From the NCBI GenBank assembly GCA_002863155.1, contig PKED01000005.1, positions 1 through 55,613 on the forward strand: DNA of 55,613 nt, written 5' to 3'. Under the pieces are notes generated by a model. That model saw only the letters and a program-made list of their open reading frames with translations, searched no databases and was not told where the DNA came from. Below are positions 17,977-26,509 of the stretch, in pieces. The translations under genes and the position numbers were made by a program. How positions within the stretch are numbered: position 1 is the stretch's first letter; every line of letters begins with the position of its first letter. This DNA comes from Sphingomonadaceae bacterium. GTDB taxonomy: Bacteria; Pseudomonadota; Alphaproteobacteria; Sphingomonadales; Sphingomonadaceae.

Positions 17977-19158
17977 GTGGGTCGGCATTACGGGATGGAC
18001 TGGCTGCGCATCGGCGCTTTCGGCCTGCTCATCTTCTATCATATCGGCATGGTGTTCGTGCCCTGGGGCTTCCACGCCAAGACCGCGCAGCCGATCGACT
18101 GGGTCGCGGTGCCGATGCAGGCGGTGAATGCGTGGCGGCTGTCGCTGCTGTTCGTTGTGTCGGGCTATGCCAGCCGCGCGATCTTCGACCGCCAGCCCGC
18201 CGCGGGCCGCTTTGCCTGGGGGCGGACCAAGCGGTTGATCCCGCCGCTGTTGTTCGCGATCGTCCTCATCGTGCCGCCGCAACCCTGGGTCGAGCTGACG
18301 ACGCAGCGCGGCTATGCAGGCGGGCTGTGGCAGTTCTGGACGCAGGATTACTGGCAGTTCGGCAAGCTGGGCGGGCTGGTATTGCCGACCTGGCAGCATC
18401 TCTGGTTCATCGTCTATCTATGGGCCTATACCGTCGTGCTGGCGCTGGTGCTCGCGGTGACGCCCGTGCGCCTCGGTGACGCGATCGCGCGGGGCATCGC
18501 CTGGGCTCTGCACGGGCCGATGCTGCTGATCGTGCCGGCCGCGCTGCTGATCGCGCAGATGGCGTGGCTGTTCCCCGGCGCGCCCGAAACCCACGCCTTT
18601 TTCGACGACCTGCCGATCCACCGCGTCTATTTCGCGATGTTCCTGTTCGGCTTCGTGCTGCGCGAATCGCCCGCGCTGTGGGCGTCGATCCGTCGCTGGT
18701 GGCCGGTCGCGCTCGCAATGGGGGCGCTCGGCTATGGCTATGTCGCCTGGGTGCAGATCGCCTATCCCGGCAATGTCCCGGCGCCGAAAGATGTCTGGTT
18801 CGCCTTCGGCATCGCGCGGGCGGTGCAGAGCTGGGGCATGATCGTCGCGCTGATCGGCATCGCCGACCGCTGGCTGAACATCGACCATCCCGCCCGGGCG
18901 ATGCTCAACGAAGCGGTCTTCCCCTTCTACATCATCCATCAGACGGTCATCGTGCTGGTCGCGGGCGCACTGCTGGGGGCCGGCATCGGCCCGCTGGCGG
19001 AATTCGCGATCCTGCTCGCGGCGACGGTGGCGGGATGCTGGCTGTTCTACCGGCTGGGGCGCGAGCTCGACTGGCTGCGCCCGCTGATCGGCCTGCGCGC
19101 GCGCCGACGCGCGGCCGCCCCCGCGCCGGCGCCCGTCGTGGCGACGGCGCAAGGTTGA
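17977..19158 (+). CDS. Acyltransferase 3 family membrane protein
   Basis: This 393-residue protein has about ten membrane segments and the acyltransferase-3 pattern: the N-terminal YGMDWLRIGAFGLLIFYHIG with the catalytic-type histidine, a conserved LLFVVSGYASRAIF, and PFYIIHQTVIVLVAG near the end. Members transfer acyl groups to cell-surface glycans or modify glucans (OpgC-like). I chose GTG 17977 because GGAGAG lies about six bases upstream; GTG 17965 and ATG 17995 are alternatives. The tail is alanine/proline-rich. The isoaspartyl peptidase gene starts six bases after its stop, so both are likely co-transcribed. Confidence 0.88.
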   Translation: MGRHYGMDWLRIGAFGLLIFYHIGMVFVPWGFHAKTAQPIDWVAVPMQAVNAWRLSLLFVVSGYASRAIFDRQPAAGRFAWGRTKRLIPPLLFAIVLIVPPQPWVELTTQRGYAGGLWQFWTQDYWQFGKLGGLVLPTWQHLWFIVYLWAYTVVLALVLAVTPVRLGDAIARGIAWALHGPMLLIVPAALLIAQMAWLFPGAPETHAFFDDLPIHRVYFAMFLFGFVLRESPALWASIRRWWPVALAMGALGYGYVAWVQIAYPGNVPAPKDVWFAFGIARAVQSWGMIVALIGIADRWLNIDHPARAMLNEAVFPFYIIHQTVIVLVAGALLGAGIGPLAEFAILLAATVAGCWLFYRLGRELDWLRPLIGLRARRRAAAPAPAPVVATAQG

Positions 19159-19163
19159 CGCCG

Positions 19164-20099
19164 GTGAGCGGCTGGACGCTGATGATCCATGGCGGCGCGG
19201 GCATCCTCCGCCCCGACACGCTGACAGAGGCCCAGGCAGCGGGCGCCCGCGACGGGCTCGGCACCGCGCTCGATGCCGGGCGGGCGATCCTCGCAAGCGG
19301 CGGCAACGCGCTCGACGCGGTCGAGGCGGCGGTGCGCGTGCTCGAGGACGATCCGCATTTCAACGCCGGACGCGGCGCGGTGCTGAGCTTCGACGGCAGC
19401 GTCAGCCTCGACGCGGCGATCATGGACGGCAGCGACCGGCGCGCGGGCGGCGTTGCCGGGGTGAGCGCGACCCGCAATCCGGTCAGCCTCGCGCGGCGGG
19501 TGATGGAACGGACGCCGCATGTCCTGCTCAGCGGGAGCGGCGCCGACATGTTCAGCCGCGAACAGGGGCTCGACCAGGCCGATGCCGACTGGTTCGCGAC
19601 GCCCGAGCGCCGCCGCCAGCTCGCCGAACTGCGCGCGCGCGGCGATGCGTGGTTCGACGCCGAGATGAAATACGGGACGGTCGGCGCGGTCGCGTGCGAC
19701 GCGCAGGGCCATGTCGCCGCCGCCACCTCGACCGGCGGGGTGATGGGCAAGCGCTGGGGGCGGATCGGCGATACGCCGCTGGTGGGTGCTGGCACCTATG
19801 CCGACGATCGCGCCTGCGCCGTCTCGGCGACCGGATCGGGCGAATATTTCATCCGCGCGGGCGTGGGGCACGAAATTGCCGCGCGGGTCCGGCTGACGGG
19901 AGAGGGCATCGCGGCCGCCGCCGCCGCGGTGCTCGCCGATGTGCAGGCACTCGGCGGGACCGGCGGGGTGATCGTCGCGAGCCCCGACGGGCAGGCCGTC
20001 TGGCACTTCACGACGCCCGGCATGTTCCGGGGCCGGTGCGACGCATCGGGCACGCGCGCGGTCGCAATTTTCGGCGACGAGGGCAACGCCAGCCGCTAG
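19164..20099 (+). CDS. Isoaspartyl peptidase / L-asparaginase (Ntn hydrolase, T2 family)
   Basis: The 311-residue precursor cleaves itself to expose an N-terminal threonine that hydrolyses beta-aspartyl peptides and asparagine. The N-terminus WTLMIHGGAGIL and LDAVEAAVRVLEDDPHFNAG are family hallmarks. The processing site is KYGTVGAVACD, with the nucleophile threonine after glycine, and STGGVMGKRWGRIGDTPLVG and ATGSGEYFIR lie in the beta chain. I chose GTG 19164; a TTG at 19155 is also possible. No signal peptide is seen, so it is cytoplasmic. It is coupled to the upstream acyltransferase gene and followed after 10 bases by a nuclease gene. Confidence 0.93.
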   Translation: MSGWTLMIHGGAGILRPDTLTEAQAAGARDGLGTALDAGRAILASGGNALDAVEAAVRVLEDDPHFNAGRGAVLSFDGSVSLDAAIMDGSDRRAGGVAGVSATRNPVSLARRVMERTPHVLLSGSGADMFSREQGLDQADADWFATPERRRQLAELRARGDAWFDAEMKYGTVGAVACDAQGHVAAATSTGGVMGKRWGRIGDTPLVGAGTYADDRACAVSATGSGEYFIRAGVGHEIAARVRLTGEGIAAAAAAVLADVQALGGTGGVIVASPDGQAVWHFTTPGMFRGRCDASGTRAVAIFGDEGNASR

Positions 20100-20109
20100 A
20101 GAGCGGGCC

Positions 20110-20967
20110 ATGATTCGCACCCTCGCCCGCTTGCTCGCCGTTGCCGCCGCCTCGCTGCTGATCGCCGGGTCGGCCTATGCCTATGGGCAGTTCGGCCACA
20201 ACACGATAGCTCGGATCGCGATGGCCAATGTGTCGCCCGCAACCGCGGTGAAGATCCGCGCGCTGCTGGCCCGGTCGAGCGCGCTCGCGACACCCCAATG
20301 CTCGGCACGCACGGTCGAGGACGCGAGCGTCTGGCCCGATTGCGTCCGCGCCCGCTACCCCTTGCGCTTCGGCTACGCGTCGAGCTGGCATTACCAGACG
20401 CTCGACATTTGCGGGACGTTCGACCTGAAGGCGGCGTGCCGCGACGGCAATTGCGTGTCGGCACAGGTCGACCGCGACGTGAAGCTGCTCCAGGCAAAGG
20501 ACACGCCGCTGCCCGAGCGCGTGCAGGCGCTCGCCTTCCTGATCCATTTCGTCGGCGACATGCACATGCCGCTGCATTCGGGATCGCACAATGATTCGGG
20601 CGGCAATGCGGTGAAGGCGGCCTATGGCGACTATGCGCCCGATCGGCTCAACCTGCACGGCATCTGGGACGGCCAGCTCGCCGAGCGCGCGATCACCGAT
20701 GGGCCCGATCTCGTCCGGCGCTATTCCGAGGCCGAAGCGGCGGCGATCCGCTCGGGCACGACCGAGGACTGGAGCCGCGAAAGCTACGACATCGCCCGGA
20801 CGATCGCCTATCCCAGCGCGACCGACGACAAGCCGTGCGTGACGCCATCGGGCCGCGTGACGCTCGACAATGCGACGATCGCGCGGCTGGTGCCGGTCCA
20901 GCGGCTCCAGGTCCAGCGCGCCGGGCTGCGGCTGGCGCGGTTGCTCGACGAGGCGTTCGGGGGCTGA
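20110..20967 (+). CDS. S1/P1 nuclease family protein, exported
   Basis: The 285-residue protein has a signal peptide (MIRTLARLLAVAAASLLIAG) and the zinc-ligand pattern of S1/P1 nucleases: FGHNTIARIA, SSWHYQTLD, HFVGDMHMPLHSGSHNDSGG and NLHGIWD. These zinc enzymes degrade single-stranded DNA and RNA in the periplasm or outside the cell. Predicted cleavage after SAYA would leave tyrosine (YGQFGH) at the mature N-terminus, where the fungal enzymes have a zinc-binding tryptophan; ligation uses the backbone, so activity is still plausible. It ends a likely three-gene run with acyltransferase and isoaspartyl peptidase. Confidence 0.92.
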   Translation: MIRTLARLLAVAAASLLIAGSAYAYGQFGHNTIARIAMANVSPATAVKIRALLARSSALATPQCSARTVEDASVWPDCVRARYPLRFGYASSWHYQTLDICGTFDLKAACRDGNCVSAQVDRDVKLLQAKDTPLPERVQALAFLIHFVGDMHMPLHSGSHNDSGGNAVKAAYGDYAPDRLNLHGIWDGQLAERAITDGPDLVRRYSEAEAAAIRSGTTEDWSRESYDIARTIAYPSATDDKPCVTPSGRVTLDNATIARLVPVQRLQVQRAGLRLARLLDEAFGG

Positions 20968-20990
20968 CGCTGTTCCGGTAAACAACTAAT

Positions 20991-21081
20991 CGTCATTGCG
21001 ACCCCGGCCTTGCGCCGGGGGAAGCAATCCAGCGACGTCTTCGCGGAACGGCTGGATTGCTTCGCTCCGCTCGCAATGACG
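20991..21081. repeat. Palindromic intergenic repeat (CGTCATTGCGA family)
   Basis: The element opens CGTCATTGCGA and closes TCGCAATGACG, and includes GAAGCAATCCAG on the left with CTGGATTGCTTC on the right as further inverted arms. A GC-rich sub-palindrome of the form CCCCGGC...GCCGGGG is embedded in the left half. It lies between the convergent nuclease and hydrolase genes. Confidence 0.88.
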
Positions 21082-21104
21082 GATGGATGTAGCCGTGCCA
21101 AGGG

Positions 21105-22055
21105 CTACCGCTTCTTCGTCACGAACGCCGCGACCGCATCGACCACGCCGGGGTCGATCGGCAGATCGGGGTTGCCATAGCTCGCGAAATTGGCCGCCAT
21201 GTCGCCATCGGCGCCGATATTCTTGAGCACATGATTGACCCCCGGCAGGATCACGAGCGTCGCATCGGGCCGCGCGGCGGCAAGCGCGCGGGCGTCGCCC
21301 TCGCCGATCTGGAGATCCTTGGCCCCCTGCACGATCAGCATCGGCGCCTTCAGCTTTGCCGCGAGCGCGACCGGCTTGTAGCCAAACAGATCGATCAGAT
21401 AGCCCTGCACCTGCGGCGCGAACAGATTGGCGAGCGCGGGATGGAGCGCGGTCGCATCGACGCGCTCGCCCTTTTCGAGGCGATCGATCGCACCTTCGGC
21501 CTGGGCGAGGATCGGCGCGTTGGCGGGGTTGGCACGCAGCTGATCGCGGATCACGGTGCCGAGCGGGCGGCCCGACGCGGAGACGAGGATATGCCCGCAA
21601 ATCCCCTCGCCCTCGCCCGCCGCGAGCACGACCAGCCCGCCCTCGCTGTGGCCGAGCAGCCAGGCGCACGGCGCCCCCGTCGCCGCGCGCGCCGCCTTCA
21701 CCCACGCGCGGACATCGTCGGCATAGGCGGCGATCGTCACCGCATTGGCATCGGCGACCGCCGCCTTGCTCGCGAACATGCCGCGCTTGTCGATCCGTAC
21801 CGTCGCGACGCCCTTTGCCGCCAGCGCCTCGGCAACCAGCTTGTAGGGCTGGCCCTTCACGCCGAGCGGATTGTTGCCGTCGCGGTCGGTGGGGCCCGAG
21901 CCCGGCACGATCAGCACCACCGGCCCCGGCGCAGCGGGCTTGAGCAACGTGCCGTGAAGCGCGCCGAGCGGCCCCGGCGCGGTGATCTCGCTGCTCGTTT
22001 GGGCAAACGCGCAAACCGGCAGCATGGCCAGCGCGGCGGCAATCATCCATTTCAT
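21105..22055 (-). CDS. Exported alpha/beta hydrolase
   Basis: The 316-residue protein starts with a signal peptide (MKWMIAAALAMLPVCAFAQ). The alpha/beta hydrolase elements are visible: an oxyanion region VVLIVPGSGPTDRDGNNPLG, RIDKRGMFASK, the nucleophile elbow LLGHSEGGLV, a strand LIVQGAKDLQIGEGD that would carry the acid, and a catalytic histidine in LPGVNHVLK. The PGSGPTDRDGN opening is typical of a hydrolase group annotated as BAAT- or dienelactone-hydrolase-like. The substrate is unknown. I chose ATG 22055, 13 bases downstream of the small membrane protein gene, making it the last gene of the SPFH operon. Confidence 0.88.
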   Translation of the reverse strand: MKWMIAAALAMLPVCAFAQTSSEITAPGPLGALHGTLLKPAAPGPVVLIVPGSGPTDRDGNNPLGVKGQPYKLVAEALAAKGVATVRIDKRGMFASKAAVADANAVTIAAYADDVRAWVKAARAATGAPCAWLLGHSEGGLVVLAAGEGEGICGHILVSASGRPLGTVIRDQLRANPANAPILAQAEGAIDRLEKGERVDATALHPALANLFAPQVQGYLIDLFGYKPVALAAKLKAPMLIVQGAKDLQIGEGDARALAAARPDATLVILPGVNHVLKNIGADGDMAANFASYGNPDLPIDPGVVDAVAAFVTKKR

Positions 22056-22068
22056 CGCAATGATCCTT

Positions 22069-22293
22069 CTATGCCGCCGGCACCGAACGCCGCCAGGCAA
22101 CCAGCACGAAAGTGAAGGTGGCCGCCGCAAGGATGATCCCCCAGGCGAGCCAGTCGCCACGATCCGCCAACGGCGTGATCGCCATCGCGACCATGACATA
22201 GGCCAGGGTCACGGCCCAGCCCTGCCAGCGGCAGGGGTTGATGGTGTAGCTTGTCGGCGTGCGCCGCCGGACGAACCAGATTTCGTCATCCAT
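22069..22293 (-). CDS. Small two-TM membrane protein in the SPFH operon
   Basis: The 74-residue protein starts MDDEIWFVRRRTPTSYTINP and has two hydrophobic segments (about residues 26-40 and 48-66), ending in a short basic tail. I chose ATG 22293 because GGAGA is 6-7 bases upstream; the ATG at 22299 has the same motif too close. It overlaps the end of the ribbon-helix-helix gene by 8 bases and is followed by the hydrolase gene after 13 bases. I do not recognise a family. Its place in the operon suggests a membrane partner of the SPFH protein. Confidence 0.75.
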   Translation of the reverse strand: MDDEIWFVRRRTPTSYTINPCRWQGWAVTLAYVMVAMAITPLADRGDWLAWGIILAAATFTFVLVAWRRSVPAA

Positions 22294-22501
22294 CGCCATT
22301 CTCCGCCTTGGGCGGCCGCCCGCGCTTCGCCGCGACTGGGTCCGCCAGCTTCACCCCCCGCCGTGCCAGCGCCTCGCGCAACAGGCATTCCACCTGCGCA
22401 TTGACGCTGCGCAGGTCGCCCGCCGCACTCCGCTCGATCGCCGCGAACAAGGCGGGATCGAGACGGAGCGCAAAGGCTTTCCTGGGCGGCGGCACGGCCA
22501 T
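22286..22501 (-). CDS. Arc-like ribbon-helix-helix DNA-binding protein
   Basis: The 71-residue protein begins MAVPPPRKAFALRLDPALFA, where KAFALRLD forms the DNA-contacting strand, followed by two helices (LFAAIERSAAGDLRSVNAQV and ECLLREALARR). This is the Arc/MetJ fold, often labelled HicB-like antitoxin. The C-terminus carries KRGRPPK. No toxin gene is adjacent. The ATG lies two bases after the SPFH stop, and its end overlaps the small membrane gene, so it is co-translated. It may autoregulate the operon through the inverted repeat at 23410..23449, which is an inference. Confidence 0.85.
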   Translation of the reverse strand: MAVPPPRKAFALRLDPALFAAIERSAAGDLRSVNAQVECLLREALARRGVKLADPVAAKRGRPPKAENGDG

Positions 22502-22503
22502 GA

Positions 22504-23403
22504 TTACTGGTAGAGCGACCCGGCGTTGACCACCGGCTGGGTATCGCGTTCGCCGCACAGCACGACCATCAGGTTCGACACCATCGCCGCGCGGCGCTCG
22601 TCGTCGAGCTCGACGACATTCTTCTCGCTCAGCATGTCGAGCGCCATCTCGACCATGCCGACCGCGCCCTCGACCAGCGTCTTGCGCGCCGCCACCACCG
22701 CTTCGGCCTGCTGGCGCCGCAGCATCGCGCCCGCGATTTCCTGCGCATAGGCCAGATGGGTGAAGCCGCATTCGTCGACGGTGATCCCCGCCACCGCCAG
22801 CCGTGCCATCAGTTCGGCGCGCAGCTCGGCGCCGACCTGATCGTGATTGCCGCGCAGCGTGATCTCCTGATGGGTGAAGTCGTCATACGGATAACGCGAG
22901 CCGATCGTACGCACCGCCGCTTCGATCTGGACCATCACGAACGCCTTGTAATCGTCGACGTCGAACAGCGCCTGCGCGGTGTCGGTCACCCGCCATACCA
23001 CCTGGGCTGCCATTTCGATCGGATTGCCGCGCAGATCGTTGACCTTAATCCGTTCCGAAATCAGGTTGTTGGCGCGCAGCGACACCTTCTTCTTGCCCAT
23101 CCAGGGCAGGATCCAGCGCAGGCCGGTGTCGCGGTCGCTGCCCTTATACGATCCGAACAGCGTGATCGCCGCCGCCTGGTTGGGCTGGAGCATGTAGAAG
23201 CCCGGCGCGACGAAGGTGAAGACGATTGCCCCGGCGATGACGAGCGCCAGGCCGAAGCCGGGGTTCATCTTCACCCCTGCCGCGCCGACGCCGATCGCGA
23301 CGAGCGCGGCCAGCATCACCACCAGCATCAGATAGCCGCTCGACGCGCTGGCGGGGATTTCCCGGCTGCGCGTCAGGCCGCTTGCATGAGTCGACTCGGT
23401 CAT
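22504..23403 (-). CDS. SPFH (stomatin/prohibitin/flotillin) domain protein
   Basis: The 299-residue protein has two hydrophobic segments near the N-terminus (about residues 22-40 and 48-68), then an SPFH domain with [40 protein letters not shown] and an extended C-terminal helix ([20 protein letters not shown]). SPFH proteins assemble into large membrane-bound cages or microdomains and often accompany proteases or membrane-stress functions. ATG 23403 is supported by GGGAGGG 5-6 bases upstream. It heads an operon with a ribbon-helix-helix regulator, a small membrane protein and a hydrolase. Confidence 0.92.
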   Translation of the reverse strand: MTESTHASGLTRSREIPASASSGYLMLVVMLAALVAIGVGAAGVKMNPGFGLALVIAGAIVFTFVAPGFYMLQPNQAAAITLFGSYKGSDRDTGLRWILPWMGKKKVSLRANNLISERIKVNDLRGNPIEMAAQVVWRVTDTAQALFDVDDYKAFVMVQIEAAVRTIGSRYPYDDFTHQEITLRGNHDQVGAELRAELMARLAVAGITVDECGFTHLAYAQEIAGAMLRRQQAEAVVAARKTLVEGAVGMVEMALDMLSEKNVVELDDERRAAMVSNLMVVLCGERDTQPVVNAGSLYQ

Positions 23404-23409
23404 TGGTCC

Positions 23410-23449
23410 CTCCCGAAAAGATGATATCATATTTATATCATTTCGGGAG
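23410..23449 (-). promoter_or_regulatory. Large imperfect inverted repeat at the SPFH gene start (operator and/or SD-masking hairpin)
   Basis: The plus strand holds CTCCCGAA (23410..23417), ATGATAT (23421..23427), a 7-base spacer, ATATCAT (23435..23441) and TTCGGGAG (23442..23449). The two pairs are perfect inverted repeats with a three-base offset on one side. On the minus strand the arm nearest the gene overlaps the Shine-Dalgarno GGGAGGG. The centre also contains TATAAAT, a possible -10, so a DNA operator is as likely as an RNA hairpin. Confidence 0.6.
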
Positions 23450-23487
23450 CGCCGCAAGCGGATTCGGCGGGCTCCTGGCCGGGCATG

Positions 23488-23521
23488 AAAAAGGGCGGCA
23501 GTGCCTGTCGCACCGCCGCCC
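23488..23521 (-). terminator. Intrinsic terminator near the SPFH and pal genes
   Basis: GGGCGGC (23493..23499) and GCCGCCC (23515..23521) form a stem with a 15-base loop, and on the minus strand it is followed by five T. It lies upstream of the SPFH start and also upstream, on the minus strand, of the pal gene's 3' end at 23556, so for pal it would act only if transcription is read from the plus side, where a shorter T-rich tract also follows. Its place directly downstream of the Tol-Pal operon is clear only by position; orientation is uncertain. Confidence 0.55.
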
Positions 23522-23555
23522 CTTTCGCCTTTCGGTCAGTATCTCGCCCGCGCGA

Positions 23556-24077
23556 TCAGCCGATCACGACCGTAACCGCGCGGCGGTTCTGCGCCCAGCT
23601 TTCCTCGTCCGATCCAAGCGCGACCGGGCGTTCCTTGCCATAGGAAATCGTCGCCAGCCGCGACGGATCGATCCCCTTGGCGGCGAGATAGTTCTTGGCC
23701 GCCGTCGCCCGGCGATCACCCAGCGCGAGATTATATTCGCGCGTCCCGCGTTCGTCGCAATGCCCCTCGATCGTCGCGCGGACATTGGGATATTTGAGCA
23801 GCCACGCCGCCTGAGTATCCAGGATCGCGCGCGATTCGGGGTCGATATCGTACATGTCGAGCGCGAAGCGGATCGTGTCGTTCGCGACGGACCGCTTGAA
23901 ATCGGCCGCCGAGCCGGGGACCACCGCGTCGCCCACCGTCGACGCGCCCGGCGTCGGCTGCTGCACCGGCGCTTCGGTGCTCGGGCCCACCGTCGCGATA
24001 TCCTTGGGCTTGGTCGCGCATCCAGCGGTCGCGAGCAATGCGGCCGTGATCATCAGGTTCGTCGTCAGTTTCGCCAT
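23556..24077 (-). CDS. pal: Peptidoglycan-associated lipoprotein Pal
   Basis: Pal anchors the outer membrane to peptidoglycan and works with TolB during cell constriction. The 173-residue protein has a lipoprotein signal ending LLATAGC, with the lipidated cysteine at residue 20, a proline/threonine-rich linker, and a C-terminal OmpA-like domain with IEGHCDERGTREYNLALGDR and RRAVTVVIG. It is the last gene of the Tol-Pal operon, 81 bases after tolB, with its own good ribosome binding site (AAGGAGAAGC). Length is normal. Confidence 0.97.
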   Translation of the reverse strand: MAKLTTNLMITAALLATAGCATKPKDIATVGPSTEAPVQQPTPGASTVGDAVVPGSAADFKRSVANDTIRFALDMYDIDPESRAILDTQAAWLLKYPNVRATIEGHCDERGTREYNLALGDRRATAAKNYLAAKGIDPSRLATISYGKERPVALGSDEESWAQNRRAVTVVIG

Positions 24078-24158
24078 GGTGCTTCTCCTTCGAGCGATGT
24101 TCCCCGCTGTTGATCGTTACGGCAATGTCGCCATCGCCTGTGGTGATTTCGTGGCGCT

Positions 24159-25553
24159 TCAGGGGCGCAGCGGCCCCCAGCCCGGATCGGACCCGTCGAG
24201 CGGCGTCGGCACGCGGCGCAGATTGACGCCGGTCAGATCGACCGACCAGAGCGCGGCCCGGCCCGATGCCCCCTGCGACGCGCGGAAGAACATCAGCACG
24301 CGGCCATTGGGCGACCAGCTCGGCCCTTCGTCCTGCCAGTCGTCGGTCAGCAGCTTTTCGCCGCTGCCGTTCGGGCTCATGATGCCGATCCGGAAATTGC
24401 CGCTGACGCGGGTAAACGCGATCAGGTCGCCGCGCGGGCTCCACACCGGCGTCGCATAGCGCCCGCCGCCGAAGCTGATCCGCCGCTGGTTCGATCCGTC
24501 GGCGTTCATCACATAGAGCTGCTGCCCGCCCGACCGGTCGCTTTCGAACACGATCTTGCTGCCGTCGGGCGAATAGCTGCCGCCGGTGTCGATGCCGGGC
24601 GCGTTGGTCAGCCGCTGCGGGGTGCCCCCGCTGCTCGCCACGCGGTAGATGTCGGTGTTGCCGCCGGTCGCCATCGAAAACAGGATCCAGCGGCCATCGG
24701 GCGAAAAGCGCGGCGCAAAGGTGGTGCTGACATTGGCGACCACCAGCCGCTGGCGCCCGCTGCCGACGTCATAGACATAGACCGCCGGGCGATCGTCGAC
24801 GAAGCTCATATAGACGATCGACTGCTGGTTGGGCGCGAAGCGCGGCGTCAGCACGATCGACTGGCCGTTGGTCAGGAAGCGGTGGTTGGCACCGTCCTGA
24901 TCCACGATCGCCAGCCGCTTGATCCGCCGCCCCTTGGGCCCGGTTTCGGAGACATAGACGACGCGGCTGTCGAAATAGGGCCCCTCGCCGGTCAGCCGCG
25001 CATAGACCGTGTCGGCGCATTTATGCGCGGCGCGGCGCCAGTCGGCGGGCGACACGACGAAGCCCTGCCGCACCAGTTCGGTGCGCGCGGCGACATCATA
25101 GAGATAGCAGCCGACCGTCAGCGTGCCGTCGCCATTCGCCTTCACGAATCCCTGGACGAGCGCCTGCGCGCCGGTGCCGCCCCAGTAATCGAACTGAGGC
25201 GCGGTGACTTCACCGAACTCGACCGGCTTGAGCCGATCGGCGCCGAGCGGATTGAACAGCCCCGAATTCTTCAGATCCGCCGTCATCACCTCGGCGAGCT
25301 GGCGGCCGAGCGCATCGGTGCTGCCAGCGGGCGTCGCGACCGCGGCATTGGTCGGCATCACCGGGATCGCGATCGGCAGCGGCGCCGAAATGCCACCGGT
25401 CACCGACACTTCGAGCGGCGGCGGCGTCTGATCGGGCGGGCTTTGGCCGGTGGGCGCAGCCTGGGGCGTCGCGGCGGGCAAGGTCTGGGCGAGCACCGGC
25501 ACGGCGCCGAATGCCGCCACCGCCAGCAAGCCGAAAATCATGCGTGGTGTCAT
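24159..25553 (-). CDS. tolB: Tol-Pal system protein TolB
   Basis: TolB is the periplasmic beta-propeller partner of Pal. The 464-residue protein has a signal peptide ([20 protein letters not shown]), an N-terminal domain ([20 protein letters not shown]) and six propeller blades with the repeating pattern [46 protein letters not shown] chose ATG 25553 because GAGG lies six bases upstream; GTG 25565 overlapping the tolA stop (GTGA) and ATG 25559 are alternatives differing by at most four residues. A proline-rich segment follows the signal sequence. Confidence 0.96.
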   Translation of the reverse strand: MTPRMIFGLLAVAAFGAVPVLAQTLPAATPQAAPTGQSPPDQTPPPLEVSVTGGISAPLPIAIPVMPTNAAVATPAGSTDALGRQLAEVMTADLKNSGLFNPLGADRLKPVEFGEVTAPQFDYWGGTGAQALVQGFVKANGDGTLTVGCYLYDVAARTELVRQGFVVSPADWRRAAHKCADTVYARLTGEGPYFDSRVVYVSETGPKGRRIKRLAIVDQDGANHRFLTNGQSIVLTPRFAPNQQSIVYMSFVDDRPAVYVYDVGSGRQRLVVANVSTTFAPRFSPDGRWILFSMATGGNTDIYRVASSGGTPQRLTNAPGIDTGGSYSPDGSKIVFESDRSGGQQLYVMNADGSNQRRISFGGGRYATPVWSPRGDLIAFTRVSGNFRIGIMSPNGSGEKLLTDDWQDEGPSWSPNGRVLMFFRASQGASGRAALWSVDLTGVNLRRVPTPLDGSDPGWGPLRP

Positions 25554-25561
25554 CGCCATCC

Positions 25562-26464
25562 TCACCGCAATTGCCAGTTATAGTTGATGTTGCTCCAGCC
25601 ACCATTGGCCGTCTGATAATATTCGGCCGGCAGTTGCAGCGGTGCGCATTGCTTGAAGGCGGCAATCCCCAGATCGGCGATCTGCTGCGCATAGCGTTCG
25701 GTTTCGGAATCGGTGTTCAACCGATCGAGAACCCTTGGGCTGGTCGACAGGTTCCCGTCGCGGTTGAGCCGCAGGTTGAACTTGATGACGATCCGCTTGG
25801 CCTCGGCCGGAATACCGGCGTTGGAGAGCCGATCGGCGCAGGGCTGGATCTGGCGGCGGATCGCGTCCTGAATGCCCGCAAGCGCCCTGGCATCGATGAC
25901 GACGCCGACCGGCGCGACGACCTTGCTCGGGCTCGGCTTGTCGGTCAGCCCTGCGACGATATCGTCCGACAGCCGCGATCCGCGCGGGCGCGGCTTGACG
26001 GCGGCGACCTGCGTGCCCGTCCCCGGCTTGGCGGCGGGCTTGGCCGGGACAGCGGGGGCCGGCGCGGGCTTGGCGGCGGGTTTGACCGGCTTGGCCGGGG
26101 CCGCCGTTGCCACGTCGCGCGGCTTGGGCGGGGCGGGTTTGGCGACCGCGACCGGCGCGGGCTTGGGCTTGGGTTCGGCGGGCTTTGGTTCGGGCGGCTT
26201 GGGTTCGGCCGGTTGCGGCTGGGGCGGCGGCGGCGCGGTATCCTCGGGCGGCCCCGGATCGGGCGCCTGCGACGGCGCGGGCTCGGCAACGGGCTTGGGC
26301 GCGCTCGACTGCAGGCCGATCTCCTCGACCAGCGACACATCGACCGCAGGCGGCGGCGGCACGGTTGGCGCGGTGCGGCTCAGCAGGCTCACCGACAACG
26401 CGCCGAGCAGACCGATATGGAGCAGAAGCGCGGCGCCCAGCCCGACGCGATCGGTACGGTCCAT
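25562..26464 (-). CDS. tolA: Cell envelope integrity protein TolA-like
   Basis: The 300-residue protein has one N-terminal membrane segment ([20 protein letters not shown]), a long central region of proline, lysine and alanine (about residues 55-160) and a compact C-terminal domain with two cysteines (QIQPCADRL and FKQCAPLQL). This is the TonB/TolA layout: inner-membrane anchor, periplasm-spanning arm and TolB/Pal-contacting domain. The central region is proline-lysine rich rather than the coiled helical type of E. coli TolA. It follows tolR by 45 bases and is closely linked to tolB. Confidence 0.9.
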   Translation of the reverse strand: MDRTDRVGLGAALLLHIGLLGALSVSLLSRTAPTVPPPPAVDVSLVEEIGLQSSAPKPVAEPAPSQAPDPGPPEDTAPPPPQPQPAEPKPPEPKPAEPKPKPAPVAVAKPAPPKPRDVATAAPAKPVKPAAKPAPAPAVPAKPAAKPGTGTQVAAVKPRPRGSRLSDDIVAGLTDKPSPSKVVAPVGVVIDARALAGIQDAIRRQIQPCADRLSNAGIPAEAKRIVIKFNLRLNRDGNLSTSPRVLDRLNTDSETERYAQQIADLGIAAFKQCAPLQLPAEYYQTANGGWSNINYNWQLR

Positions 26465-26509
26465 CGCCCGGTCACCGTGCCCGGCGCGGCAGGAGGCAGG
26501 CCGGCACGC

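Noticed and set aside
22286..22501. Arc/HicB-like protein as part of a toxin-antitoxin pair
   Set aside because: No small toxin gene is adjacent; the gene is embedded in the SPFH operon, so a regulator role fits better.
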